Positions 53,198 through 61,777 of a stretch of 64,000 nucleotides of DNA are shown piece after piece (position 1 is the stretch's first letter; the number at the start of each line of letters is the position of its first letter). The notes under the pieces were generated by a model, which searched no databases, had not been told where the DNA came from, and worked only from the letters and a program-made list of their open reading frames with translations. Origin of the DNA: an uncultured Litoreibacter sp. (lineage in GTDB: Bacteria > Pseudomonadota > Alphaproteobacteria > Rhodobacterales > Rhodobacteraceae); assembly GCF_947487515.1 (NCBI RefSeq), contig NZ_CANKWO010000001.1, positions 248,001 to 312,000 on the forward strand, read 5' to 3'. The position numbers and the translations under genes were made by a program.

Positions 53198-53778
53198 CTC
53201 TCCAACTCTGCATCCCAATACAAGAAGTCGATCCAGCTTTCATGCAAATGGTTCGGCGGAAACTTTCGCCCCGCATTCATCAATTGCCCTGTGCTCGGCT
53301 GCCCTGGCGGCTTTCGCAGCGACATGCCCGACCTATGCAACCACTGCGATCCCTTGCGCAGGTTGCATGGCGAACAGGCCGCAACCACATTTTCCCATGA
53401 CGTCACGCCCCCATGGGCCCGTGGCACCACATGGTCAAAGGTCAAATCCCCCCGTCCGCCACAGTATTGGCAGCGGAACTCATCCCGCAAAAAAAGGTTG
53501 AATCGCGTAAAAGCGACCTTCTTTTGTGGCTTCACATAATCTTTCAGAACAACAACGCTTGGGATCCGGATTTCGGTGGTCGGGGATCTGACCACATCCT
53601 CATATTCGCTCAGGATTGTCACACGGTCCAAAAATGCGGCTTTCACAGCCTCCTGCCATGTCCACAATGATAGAGGAAGATATGACAATGGTCGGTAATC
53701 GGCGTTCAACACAAGGGCTGGGTTATGTCGTAAGCCACTGGGTTCGCGTATAAAGTCTTGTCTAAAGTCGCCGTCCAT
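53194..53778 (-). CDS. HNH endonuclease-domain protein
   Basis: A 194-residue protein. The N-terminal half (ALVLNADYRPLSYLPLSLWTWQEAV) precedes an HNH nuclease domain with zinc pairs CQYC and CSPC framing the LTFDHVVPRAHGG catalytic His and the ENVVAACSPCNLRKG helix. Such standalone HNH proteins are common in alphaproteobacteria; their role is unclear. ATG at 53778 chosen, with AGGAGA about 10 nt upstream; the frame is open further up. The stop overlaps that of the radical SAM gene (TTAA). Confidence 0.87.
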   Translation of the reverse strand: MDGDFRQDFIREPSGLRHNPALVLNADYRPLSYLPLSLWTWQEAVKAAFLDRVTILSEYEDVVRSPTTEIRIPSVVVLKDYVKPQKKVAFTRFNLFLRDEFRCQYCGGRGDLTFDHVVPRAHGGVTSWENVVAACSPCNLRKGSQWLHRSGMSLRKPPGQPSTGQLMNAGRKFPPNHLHESWIDFLYWDAELES

Positions 53779-54005
53779 AGAGAAGAAGTCTCCTGCTCTG
53801 TCGTGCCTGTTAGAACACCAGAGCGGGGAGTCCCGCCCCAGTCTAGGAAAACTATATATCGTTATATCGACCTGACAACCCCGATATATAGCGTCGCAAA
53901 AGTTGAGCACGTCGCAGCATCATGAGGTGGTGTGTGACGATAGCGCACAGCGGCAAGGTGGCAAATGCTGGCTAGGCTGAAACCGGAACTCAAAAGGACA
54001 TTCGA

Positions 54006-54521
54006 ATGTTGGCCATTTCCGACCACGTCTTGCCCGAAGACGCACTCCTTCAGCGCTACAACGACGGATCGGGCCATTACACCGATTGCTTCACCACCCA
54101 TATTTCCCGCAGAACCACCCTGCCCGAATTTGTCGAGGCCTTCTACACCGCGCCGCTGTTTCGCGCCGAGCGGGTCGTGTTGCGCTACATCGCCAAACGC
54201 CCCTCGACCGATCAAGATGCCTCGGACGTTGCGCATGCGAGAGCCACAAAATTCGCAGTTTGGGAGGTCGAGGATCGCAGCGCGTCACAACTTTTGATGT
54301 GCGATGTTTCGGGCAAAACTCGATCATGGTTCATGACACGTGACACAGAGCACGGCACGCAGTTGTTCTTTGGGTCCGCCGTTACTGCCAACCCGACGAC
54401 AGGCACTGTTGGCGTGCTGATCAAAGCGACAGCTTGGCTGCATGTTATCTACTCCCGCGCCCTGTTAAAGGGCGCGGTAAAGCGGATTAACCAAGGTCCA
54501 AGCCCAGTTGTTGCCCGATAA
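54006..54521 (+). CDS. Conserved hypothetical protein (possibly DUF2867-like)
   Basis: A 171-residue soluble protein: SDHVLPEDALLQRYNDGSGHYTDCFTTHISRRTTLPEFVEAFY near the start and LFFGSAVTANPTTGTVGVLIKATAWLHVIYSRALL near the end. The layout weakly resembles DUF2867 proteins, which have a START-like beta sheet closed by a helix, but I am not sure. An AAGGA site lies 7 nt upstream. Its last 35 nt overlap the 3' end of the convergent esterase gene. Confidence 0.65.
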   Translation: MLAISDHVLPEDALLQRYNDGSGHYTDCFTTHISRRTTLPEFVEAFYTAPLFRAERVVLRYIAKRPSTDQDASDVAHARATKFAVWEVEDRSASQLLMCDVSGKTRSWFMTRDTEHGTQLFFGSAVTANPTTGTVGVLIKATAWLHVIYSRALLKGAVKRINQGPSPVVAR

Positions 54522-55158
54522 AGGACAGCGCAACCCCCAAACCATCAGGCGCAATCCCGTGGCCCGTGCCCTTCATAACATGGCCGTACACAGGGAACCC
54601 CGCTTCTTGCAAAGCGTCACCAGCTTCCGGCATTGAAATTGGTGGCACAACATCATCTTGATCGCCATGGATCAGAATAACCGGCGGCTTCGAGAGCGCC
54701 TCATCCGCCAACACCTCGGGTCGCAGCAATCGGCCCGAGAAAGCGACGACACCCGCGAATTGGTCTCTGCGGCGTGGCGCAACATGCAGCGCCATCATGG
54801 TGCCTTGGGAAAACCCAACCAAAATCGTCTCGGCTTCGGACAGCCCCTCTTCTTCCATGGTCGCGTCGATAAAGGCGTTCAAATCCTCTACGGATTGCAT
54901 CATGCCGCGCTCGGATTCTTCTTCGGAGGAGTTGTCAATCCAAGGGATCGGAAACCACTGCTTGCCCATCGGGTTCCCAATGCATTGCTCTGGTGCATTT
55001 GGGGCGACAAAAACTGTGTCCGGCAAATGCTCCGACAAAGGGTCCGCAAGCCCCAACAAATCCGCGCCATCCGCGCCGTAGCCGTGCAGGAAAATCACCA
55101 GTGAGCTGTCTTCGCCCGATTTCGATGCCTTGCGGCTGCTTTCTAAAACGCGTGTCAT
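54487..55158 (-). CDS. Alpha/beta-hydrolase carboxylesterase (phospholipase/carboxylesterase family)
   Basis: A 223-residue esterase. LVIFLHGYGADGADLLGLA forms the oxyanion region, ILVGFSQGTMMALHVA carries the nucleophilic Ser, ILIHGDQDDVVPP carries the Asp and MKGTGHGIAPDG the His. The small-ester substrates are not defined. The start at 55158 has AAGGGA upstream and overlaps the stop of the AlkA-type gene (ATGA), so it belongs to the operon cbiD-cobK-alkA-esterase. Confidence 0.9.
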   Translation of the reverse strand: MTRVLESSRKASKSGEDSSLVIFLHGYGADGADLLGLADPLSEHLPDTVFVAPNAPEQCIGNPMGKQWFPIPWIDNSSEEESERGMMQSVEDLNAFIDATMEEEGLSEAETILVGFSQGTMMALHVAPRRRDQFAGVVAFSGRLLRPEVLADEALSKPPVILIHGDQDDVVPPISMPEAGDALQEAGFPVYGHVMKGTGHGIAPDGLGVALSFIGQQLGLDLG

Positions 55159-55778
55159 GAGATCCCTTCTCGGTCTTTTGCCACTCGGTAATAGGCCCAC
55201 AAGATGCGCGCTGCAACGCTTTGCCAAGGTGACCAGTCCAAGGCCATTTGACGCATCTGCTTTTCTTTCGGGCGCTCGGGCAGCTCAAACAAGATGCGCG
55301 CCGCCTCCTGCAAGGCCAAATCGCCCGAGGCGAACACATCTGCATGACCCAGCGAAAACATCGCGTAGATTTCAGCCGTCCATGAACCGATGCCAGAAAC
55401 CGATGTCAAAACTTTGATCACTTCTGAAGTAGGTTTTCCGCGCAATGCATTGAAATCAATTCCAGAATTCGCCAAAGCATGGGCGTATTTGATCTTTTGC
55501 CGAGACAAACCACAGGCGCGCAATTCATCCTCACTTGCCGCCGCGACAGATGCCTCATCAATCAACCCAGCAGCACGCAACCGTCCGTTAATCGCCGCTG
55601 CAGAGGCAATCGACACCTGTTGCCCCATGATTGCAGACAACAGCTCCGCAAAGCCCTCGGGCTTAAGACGCAGCGGCAAAGGGCCAACTTCAATGAGCGC
55701 TTTGGCAAAGCGAGGATCGTGATCCGCCAGCCAAGCAGCCCCTTCGGACACGCAAGCATCACCCTTTATTATACGCAT
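55155..55778 (-). CDS. DNA-3-methyladenine glycosylase, AlkA type (HhH-GPD)
   Basis: A 207-residue base-excision repair enzyme. The helix-hairpin-helix LTSVSGIGSWTAEIYAMFSLGHADVFASGDLALQEA contains the catalytic Asp (SGDLAL). AIMGQQVSIASAAAIN is the typical first helix. It removes alkylated purines. It lacks the N-terminal domain of E. coli AlkA, like many shorter homologues. It overlaps cobK by 20 nt and the esterase by 4 nt. Confidence 0.9.
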   Translation of the reverse strand: MRIIKGDACVSEGAAWLADHDPRFAKALIEVGPLPLRLKPEGFAELLSAIMGQQVSIASAAAINGRLRAAGLIDEASVAAASEDELRACGLSRQKIKYAHALANSGIDFNALRGKPTSEVIKVLTSVSGIGSWTAEIYAMFSLGHADVFASGDLALQEAARILFELPERPKEKQMRQMALDWSPWQSVAARILWAYYRVAKDREGIS

Positions 55779-56496
55779 CGATCCACTCCAAAGCCGCGTC
55801 TACATCTTTGACAACCGGCCCCGCAGGTGGCGCTGCGCGGTTGATCATCAGCACAGATATCCCCATCTGCCGCGCCGCATCCAACTTCGAGCGAGACATA
55901 TCCCCCCCCGCATTTTTCACGACCAGCCAGTCAATCTTCAACTCCGTGAACAGGCGCACCTCATCCTCAACCGAGAACGGCGGGCGCCCAATGCGAAACT
56001 CGCCGTTCTCAAAGGGGAAGGCCCCGTCTGGCGGATCAATTTGGCGGCAAATAAGGTAGCAGGCCGACAGGCCGGAAAACTGCTCCAATGTTTGACGCCC
56101 AGTGGCCAAAAACACCCGAGACCCATCTGGAATGACGGATGAAGCAGCCTCAGGCTTGTCGACAAAAACCCATTCATCACTGTCGGTTGCAGACCATTCC
56201 TCACGCCGAACTTGCAGATAGGGAACCGTCAACTCATGGCAAATTCGCGCGGAGCGCTCGGTGATGCGTGTGGCAAAAGGATGCGTGGCGTCGACCACCA
56301 TATCAACCGGATACTTTGTCATCCACTGGCGAAACCCCTGCGCGCCTCCAAATCCTCCCACACGGGTCTCACATCCCAATTTGCGTGGGGCCCGCGTCGC
56401 GCCGGCCAATGATGCTACAACGTCATGCCCCTGTGATACCAAGGCCCGCGACAGGTCTCGTGCTTCACTGGTCCCCGCAAGCAAAAGGATTTTCAT
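55759..56496 (-). CDS. cobK: Precorrin-6A reductase
   Basis: A 245-residue enzyme of cobalamin ring synthesis. It has ILLLAGTSEARDLSRAL, VDMVVDATHPFATRITERSARICHEL, VFLATGRQTLEQFSGL and the LVVKNAGGDMSRSKLDAARQMGISVLMINR ending, as in CobK/CbiJ. It reduces precorrin-6A with NADPH. The ATG at 56496 overlaps the cbiD stop (ATGA); the longer open frame upstream lies inside cbiD. Confidence 0.92.
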   Translation of the reverse strand: MKILLLAGTSEARDLSRALVSQGHDVVASLAGATRAPRKLGCETRVGGFGGAQGFRQWMTKYPVDMVVDATHPFATRITERSARICHELTVPYLQVRREEWSATDSDEWVFVDKPEAASSVIPDGSRVFLATGRQTLEQFSGLSACYLICRQIDPPDGAFPFENGEFRIGRPPFSVEDEVRLFTELKIDWLVVKNAGGDMSRSKLDAARQMGISVLMINRAAPPAGPVVKDVDAALEWIDAYNKG

Positions 56497-57536
56497 AGAC
56501 CGGCCTTTGCCAAAATATTCCCTGCGCGGTCGATGATCACAATGCTGGGGATCACCGGCGCATCTTTCAGCAGCATCTTGACCTGCAATAGCGCCTCTTG
56601 TGCAACGCGCTCCGCCAGTTGGGGGGCGATCGATACGGCCTCTAGCGCGGTGTTGACGCCTGAAATATCCTGCGCAACCCATTCATTTAAAGCAGAAAAA
56701 TCGACCTGAGATCGCTTCGAATGCAAGTCCCGCGCCCCTTGCGCCAGCTTGGACATCTTCCCAATGCCCCCGCCAATTGTGACGCGGTCCACCGGATGTC
56801 GCGCCAGATATTTCAACAACCCACCAGCAAAATCACCCATATCCAGCATCGCTTGGTCCGGCAAACCCAACAGGTCTTGCACCACACGTTCCGAGGTCGC
56901 CCCCGTGCAGCCAGACACATGGGTCAACCCTTCGGCGCGGGCAACGTCAATGCCGCGATGAAGGGAAGCGATCCACGCGGCACAGGAAAACGGGCGCACG
57001 ATGCCAGTCGTCCCCAAGATCGACAAGCCGCCCTTGATCCCCAGACGCGGGTTCCATGTTTTCTCCGCCAGCTTTGCGCCATTGGGCACAGAGATGGTGA
57101 TTTCCACATTTGGCATCTGCCCGTATTCGCTGGCCATTTCGGCCACGACTTCATCCATCATCGCGCGAGGCACGGGGTTGATTGCGGGCTCGCCGACGCC
57201 GATCGGCAATCCGGCCTTGGTCACCACCCCCACGCCCACGCCCGCGCGAAACACCACGCCCCCCTGCGACGCGCAAACCCGCGCCTTGATAATCGCACCA
57301 TGGGTCACATCAGGGTCGTCGCCCGCGTCTTTCTCAATGCCGACCTCAACCCATCCATCACCTCTGGTCATGTCAGCCAGCGAAAACACTGGCGTTTCGC
57401 CCTTTGGCAAGGTGATCGACACATCATCGGGCACATGCCCATCCCAAAGGATCTGCAACCCCGCCTTCACGGCAGCGGTGGCACAGGCACCCGTGGTCCA
57501 GCCACGGCGCAATTGGGAAGCGGTCTCATATGTCAT
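56493..57536 (-). CDS. cbiD: Cobalt-precorrin-5B (C1)-methyltransferase
   Basis: A 347-residue CbiD. It has LRRGWTTGACATAAVKAGL at the start, IGVGEPAINPVPRAMM, the GTTGIVRPFSCAAWIASLHRGIDVA segment and VTIGGGIGKMSKLAQGARDLHSKRSQVDF. It methylates C1 of cobalt-precorrin-5B. CbiD is usual for the oxygen-independent route, but alphaproteobacteria often carry it beside Cob-type enzymes. Start at 57536 (AAGGT upstream); an ATG 12 codons earlier is possible. It is divergent from cobA across about 97 bp. Confidence 0.9.
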   Translation of the reverse strand: MTYETASQLRRGWTTGACATAAVKAGLQILWDGHVPDDVSITLPKGETPVFSLADMTRGDGWVEVGIEKDAGDDPDVTHGAIIKARVCASQGGVVFRAGVGVGVVTKAGLPIGVGEPAINPVPRAMMDEVVAEMASEYGQMPNVEITISVPNGAKLAEKTWNPRLGIKGGLSILGTTGIVRPFSCAAWIASLHRGIDVARAEGLTHVSGCTGATSERVVQDLLGLPDQAMLDMGDFAGGLLKYLARHPVDRVTIGGGIGKMSKLAQGARDLHSKRSQVDFSALNEWVAQDISGVNTALEAVSIAPQLAERVAQEALLQVKMLLKDAPVIPSIVIIDRAGNILAKAGL

Positions 57537-57633
57537 CACCGCGACCTTAACCGCAGCCTTTCGCGCCGCCAATGGCGATTGCGGGGTCGCTCTTTCGCTT
57601 TTGCACCGGCGCTATACAGGTCATAAAGGGGCC

Positions 57634-58500
57634 ATGAGCGACTCGAAGCCCCTTCACGACAGCAATTGGCCCCAACATGATTGGCCCGTTCTAGAACCCG
57701 GCTGGGTTTGGCTGTGCGGCGCTGGCCCTGGTGATCCGGGGCTATTGACCCTGCACGCCCTTAACGCGCTGCGCCAAGCAGATGTGGTGATTTACGATGC
57801 GCTGGTCCAAGAAACGATCCTCAACTGGGCGCCGCAGGCAGACCATATCTATGCCGGAAAGCGCGGGGGCAAGCCTTCTGCAAAGCAACGCGACATATCC
57901 TTGCGGCTGGTGGACCTCGCAAAAGAAGGCAAACGGGTGTTGCGCCTCAAGGGCGGCGATCCATTCGTCTTCGGCCGCGGCGGCGAGGAAGGGCAAACCT
58001 TGGTGCAGCATGGCATCCCCATTCGCATCATTCCCGGCATCAGCGCGGGAATCGGTGGGTTGGCTTATGCAGGCATCCCCGTGACCCACCGCGACGTGAA
58101 CCAATCGGTCACCTTTGTCACCGGACACGACCAGTCGGGGAACGCGACGGACAGCCTTGATTGGCAAGCAATTTCAAATGGGTCGCAGGTTATTGTGATC
58201 TACATGGGCATGAAGCACATTGCCCATATCACCGCGCAGCTTCTGGAGGCCGGCCGCCCTGCCTCCGAGCCGGTGGCCATCGTCACAAACGCCACAACGC
58301 CGCATCAACAGGTGCTGGAAACCACATTGGACACATGCGTCCGCGACATTGAGAAATCCGGCATAGAGCCACCTGCGATTATCTGTGTCGGCCGTGCGAC
58401 CTCCATGCGCCAAGTGCTTGACTGGCAAGGTCAACTCAAAGGCGAACGCCCGCGCAACCTTGACCCATTGGGGCGGGGTCGTCCGGCAGAAAGCGTATGA
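57634..58500 (+). CDS. cobA: Uroporphyrinogen-III C-methyltransferase
   Basis: A 288-residue SUMT making precorrin-2 from uroporphyrinogen III, the entry step to cobalamin (and siroheme). It has VWLCGAGPGDPGLLTLHALNAL, VVIYDALVQETILNW, RVLRLKGGDPFVFGRGGEEGQ, IIPGISAGIGGLAYAGIPVTHR and VIYMGMKHI, all typical. The ATG at 57634 follows AAAGGGG. Its stop overlaps the cobB start (ATGA). Confidence 0.95.
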   Translation: MSDSKPLHDSNWPQHDWPVLEPGWVWLCGAGPGDPGLLTLHALNALRQADVVIYDALVQETILNWAPQADHIYAGKRGGKPSAKQRDISLRLVDLAKEGKRVLRLKGGDPFVFGRGGEEGQTLVQHGIPIRIIPGISAGIGGLAYAGIPVTHRDVNQSVTFVTGHDQSGNATDSLDWQAISNGSQVIVIYMGMKHIAHITAQLLEAGRPASEPVAIVTNATTPHQQVLETTLDTCVRDIEKSGIEPPAIICVGRATSMRQVLDWQGQLKGERPRNLDPLGRGRPAESV

Positions 58501-59780
58501 AATCCGGTCACGGGGTCCTTATAGCGGCCCCCTCCTCCGGATCCGGCAAAACAACCGTTACCTTGGGGTTGCTGCGCGCGTTGTCCCGCCGCGGTGCGGT
58601 TCGCGGCGCAAAATCGGGCCCCGATTACATTGATCCACGCTTCCACGAAGCCGCCTGCGGAAAACCCTGCTTCAACCTTGATGCGTGGGCCATGACACCC
58701 AACCGGATAAAGAGCTTGGCCCAATCCCAATCGGACGATTTCTTGCTGGTTGAAGGGGCAATGGGGCTGTTTGACGGGGCGATGCCCGATGGCAAAGGCA
58801 GCGCGGCTGATGTTGCAGATATTTTGGGCATTCCGGTGATCTTGGTTATCGACGGGTCCGGAATGGGGCAAAGTGCAGCGGCTATTGCCGAGGGCTTCGC
58901 ACGCCACCGGAGCGGGATTCATGTGGCCGGCGTGATCCTCAACAAGGTTGCCAGCCCAAAACATGAGGCCATGCTACGCCGCCATTTTCCCGATCATCTT
59001 CCGATCTTGGGCGCCTTGCCACGTCGCAGCACACTCACCCATCCCTCTCGCCATCTTGGGCTGGTTCAAGCCTCGGAGCGGCGCGACCTCGAGCAATGGC
59101 TCGACGAGGTCGCCGATTTCATCGAAACGCATGTTGATTTGGATGCGCTTCCGGCGGCCCGTTTGGCGCGCTCTGATCACTATTCACCGCTGCGCCTTCC
59201 TTACTCGCGTATCGCCGTGGCCCATGACGAGGCCTTTGCCTTTGCCTATCCTCACCTGCTAAGGGATTGGCAAGCCTCTGGAGCGAATATCCAGCTGTTT
59301 TCGCCACTTAAGAACGAGCCTGTCCCCCTGAGTGAATTGGTATATCTCCCCGGAGGCTACCCCGAGCTTCACGCCGCGCGATTGGCCGGCAATGCCACAT
59401 TTCTTGAAAGCCTTAGAAGCGCGTCAGAAACGTCTGATATTTATGGAGAATGCGGCGGCTACATGACCTTAGGTGAAACCCTCACGGACGCTGATGGCAC
59501 CCCTCATAAAATGGCGGGTTTGCTTGATCTTCACACCAGTTTTCAACAGCGAAAACTGCACCTCGGCTACCGGAACCTGAGGTCTCAATCCGGCCCGTTC
59601 AAAGGTCGGTTGACGGGCCATGAATTCCACTATGCAACCACCCTCAAAGCCGAGGGCGAACCCTTGTTCGAGGCCACAGACGCGCAAGGCGCAGTGCTGC
59701 CGCCGATGGGGTTGAAAAAGGGGCGCGTCTGCGGCTCGTTTGCGCATATCATTGACCGTCTGGACACGACTGCGAACTAG
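58497..59780 (+). CDS. cobB: Cobyrinic acid a,c-diamide synthase (hydrogenobyrinate family)
   Basis: A 427-residue glutamine amidotransferase. The N-terminal dethiobiotin-synthetase-like domain has VLIAAPSSGSGKTTVTLGLLRAL (P-loop), GAKSGPDYIDPRFHEAA and FLLVEGAMGLFDG. The C-terminal glutaminase has LVYLPGGYPELHAARLA, IYGECGGYMTLGETL (nucleophile Cys) and a final GHEFHYATT. It amidates the a and c side chains of the corrin ring. Confidence 0.95.
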   Translation: MKSGHGVLIAAPSSGSGKTTVTLGLLRALSRRGAVRGAKSGPDYIDPRFHEAACGKPCFNLDAWAMTPNRIKSLAQSQSDDFLLVEGAMGLFDGAMPDGKGSAADVADILGIPVILVIDGSGMGQSAAAIAEGFARHRSGIHVAGVILNKVASPKHEAMLRRHFPDHLPILGALPRRSTLTHPSRHLGLVQASERRDLEQWLDEVADFIETHVDLDALPAARLARSDHYSPLRLPYSRIAVAHDEAFAFAYPHLLRDWQASGANIQLFSPLKNEPVPLSELVYLPGGYPELHAARLAGNATFLESLRSASETSDIYGECGGYMTLGETLTDADGTPHKMAGLLDLHTSFQQRKLHLGYRNLRSQSGPFKGRLTGHEFHYATTLKAEGEPLFEATDAQGAVLPPMGLKKGRVCGSFAHIIDRLDTTAN

Positions 59781-59795
59781 GCCTACGCATTGCGT

Positions 59796-61028
59796 ATGAG
59801 TTATACCGCAACCGCCCCCGCCAGATCCGATCCCCGCACGCGCCGCAACGTTGCTGTGCTGGTCGCAGCCCAAGCGATACTGGGCAGTCAGATGCCGATG
59901 CTGTTTGTGGTGGGCGGGCTGGTTGGCAATGCGCTGACACCGAATCCCTGCTTGGCGACACTGCCGATCTCGATGATTGTCTTCGGCTCGATGACCACGG
60001 CCCCATGGATCAGCCCTTTGATGCAGCGCCGCGGACGTCAAACAGGCTTTATCATCGGCGCGCTTGGCGGCGCTTTGGGCGCAGCGGTCGCAGGGTTTGG
60101 CTTGTACATTGGCTCGTTCATATTGCTGCTTTTGGGAAGCTACCTGAGCGGCATCTACATGTCAGCCCAAGGGTTCTACCGCTTTGCAGCCGCTGACGGG
60201 GCATCGGAAAGATTTCGCGCCAAGGCTATTTCATATGTCATGGCGGGCGGGCTGCTGTCGGCCATTATCGGCCCACAGTTGAACAAGGTGATGTTCGACT
60301 TCAGCGTCATTCCCTTCCTCGGCAGCTATATCGCCATTGTCGTGCTGAACCTCGTTGGGTTGCTCCTGTTTTTCCTGTTGGACTTGCCGAACGCGGCTGC
60401 GACGGCCGCCAGCAAGACCAGCGAAGCCGTGCGCACCAAGATGCAGCTGCTTCGAACCCCACGCATCGCCGTGGCGGTGATTTGTGGCATGGTTTCTTAT
60501 GCCTTGATGAATTTGGTCATGACCTCGACCCCTTTGGCAGTGATGGGCTGCGGCTTCACCTCTGCGGATGCCAATGATGTTGTCACGGCCCATGTGCTGG
60601 CCATGTTCGTCCCGTCGTTCTTCACCGGTCACTTGATCAATAAATTCGGCGTTGAAAAAATCGTTGCAGCTGGTCTGGTGATTTTGGGCTTGGCAGGTGT
60701 TGTCGCCTTAACCGGTGTTACATTGACCAATTTCTTTGCCGCATTGATCCTGTTGGGCTTGGGCTGGAACTTCGGCTTTATTGGCGCGACGACTATGCTG
60801 GCGTCGTCTCACAGCTCTGCGGAACGCGGAGTAGTTCAAGGCCTGAATGACACCATCGTCTTTGGTTGCGTGACACTGGCGTCACTGGCATCGGGCGGGT
60901 TGATGAATTGCTCTGGAGGCACATCGATCGAAGGATGGAGCGCGGTGAACATCGCGATGGTGCCATTCCTGACCCTTGCGGGCGGCGCGTTGATCTGGCT
61001 GGCTTTGCGCCCGAAACCGGCCGCCTAG
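59796..61028 (+). CDS. MFS transporter
   Basis: A 410-residue membrane protein with about twelve hydrophobic segments in two halves joined by a charged loop near residues 195-215. MFS-like elements include SPLMQRRGRQTGFIIGALGGALGAA between helices 2 and 3, and SAQGFYRFAAADGASERFRAKAISYVMAGGL. It starts 15 nt after the cobB stop, but a cobalamin link is not established; the substrate is unknown. Its stop overlaps the stop of the convergent gene (CTAG). Confidence 0.85.
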   Translation: MSYTATAPARSDPRTRRNVAVLVAAQAILGSQMPMLFVVGGLVGNALTPNPCLATLPISMIVFGSMTTAPWISPLMQRRGRQTGFIIGALGGALGAAVAGFGLYIGSFILLLLGSYLSGIYMSAQGFYRFAAADGASERFRAKAISYVMAGGLLSAIIGPQLNKVMFDFSVIPFLGSYIAIVVLNLVGLLLFFLLDLPNAAATAASKTSEAVRTKMQLLRTPRIAVAVICGMVSYALMNLVMTSTPLAVMGCGFTSADANDVVTAHVLAMFVPSFFTGHLINKFGVEKIVAAGLVILGLAGVVALTGVTLTNFFAALILLGLGWNFGFIGATTMLASSHSSAERGVVQGLNDTIVFGCVTLASLASGGLMNCSGGTSIEGWSAVNIAMVPFLTLAGGALIWLALRPKPAA

Positions 61029-61777
61029 CTTAGAAACAACCGCCAGCGTTTGCCAAACTCACTGAGCTGAAGCGCCCCGTCGGCCACCCGCATTGGGGCC
61101 TCGATGGCCTGAGCCAGCAACGCCCGTGCCTGCCAGCCTTCGGTGATCGCGAACCGCGCGTTGCCCTTGAGTTGCCGTTTCAACGCGGAGGGCTTTGGCA
61201 TCCCTTCGAGCACACGCTGGCACAAGTCGGCAATGGCTTCTGGGCGGCCATCCACAAGTGGGCGCTTTCCGCGGAGCTCCAGTTCTGGGGCGGCTTGCAA
61301 GAAGCGCACCAGCCCCACGCCGCGCCCATAGGACATGACGGCTTGCTTTGCCTCAGATCGTGCGCCCAAGGCGGACGCCCCCGCCCACATCAGCCCACCG
61401 GCAGTGTCGTCCAAATAGGCCAGCAAATCGGCTTCATCCGCGAAGCTTTCAGTATAGATGTCCCACCGGCGCGCCTGCACCAGCTTGTCCAGTTGCAAGG
61501 CTTCCGCAGCACCAATGGAGGTCGCCAGCGCAGTCGTGACCTCATGCGCCCGCACCGCCTTGCCCTCGGCAATTTCCTCCAAGGCATCTCGCCACCATTG
61601 CAGTCGCATCTCGGCAATCATCGGCTCTTTGGTAACCCAAGGGGCGCGGCTGACCTCGATATTCATCGCATATAGCGGCCACAACACCTTCTGAGCCGGC
61701 TCCGGCCCAAGCTGAGCGGCGGCAAAACGGTCGGGGTCGGCGCGTTCAACCAATGCGCGGCAGGCTTCAAGAGACAT
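61025..61777 (-). CDS. Squalene/phytoene synthase-family protein (NDUFAF6-like)
   Basis: A 250-residue helical protein of the squalene/phytoene synthase superfamily. It has RFAAAQLGPEPAQKVLWPLYAMNIEVSRAP, MRLQWWRDALEEIAEG and YLDDTAGGLMWAGA. The two DxxxD substrate motifs of true phytoene synthases are not complete, so it fits better the NDUFAF6-like branch linked to complex I assembly. Function here is inferred and uncertain. The ATG at 61777 lies inside the end of cimA (11-nt overlap), so it is coupled to cimA. Confidence 0.75.
   Translation of the reverse strand: MSLEACRALVERADPDRFAAAQLGPEPAQKVLWPLYAMNIEVSRAPWVTKEPMIAEMRLQWWRDALEEIAEGKAVRAHEVTTALATSIGAAEALQLDKLVQARRWDIYTESFADEADLLAYLDDTAGGLMWAGASALGARSEAKQAVMSYGRGVGLVRFLQAAPELELRGKRPLVDGRPEAIADLCQRVLEGMPKPSALKRQLKGNARFAITEGWQARALLAQAIEAPMRVADGALQLSEFGKRWRLFLS

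Noticed and set aside
57537-57633. Cobalamin riboswitch between cbiD and cobA
   Set aside because: The gap is too short for the element and shows no B12-box-like sequence.
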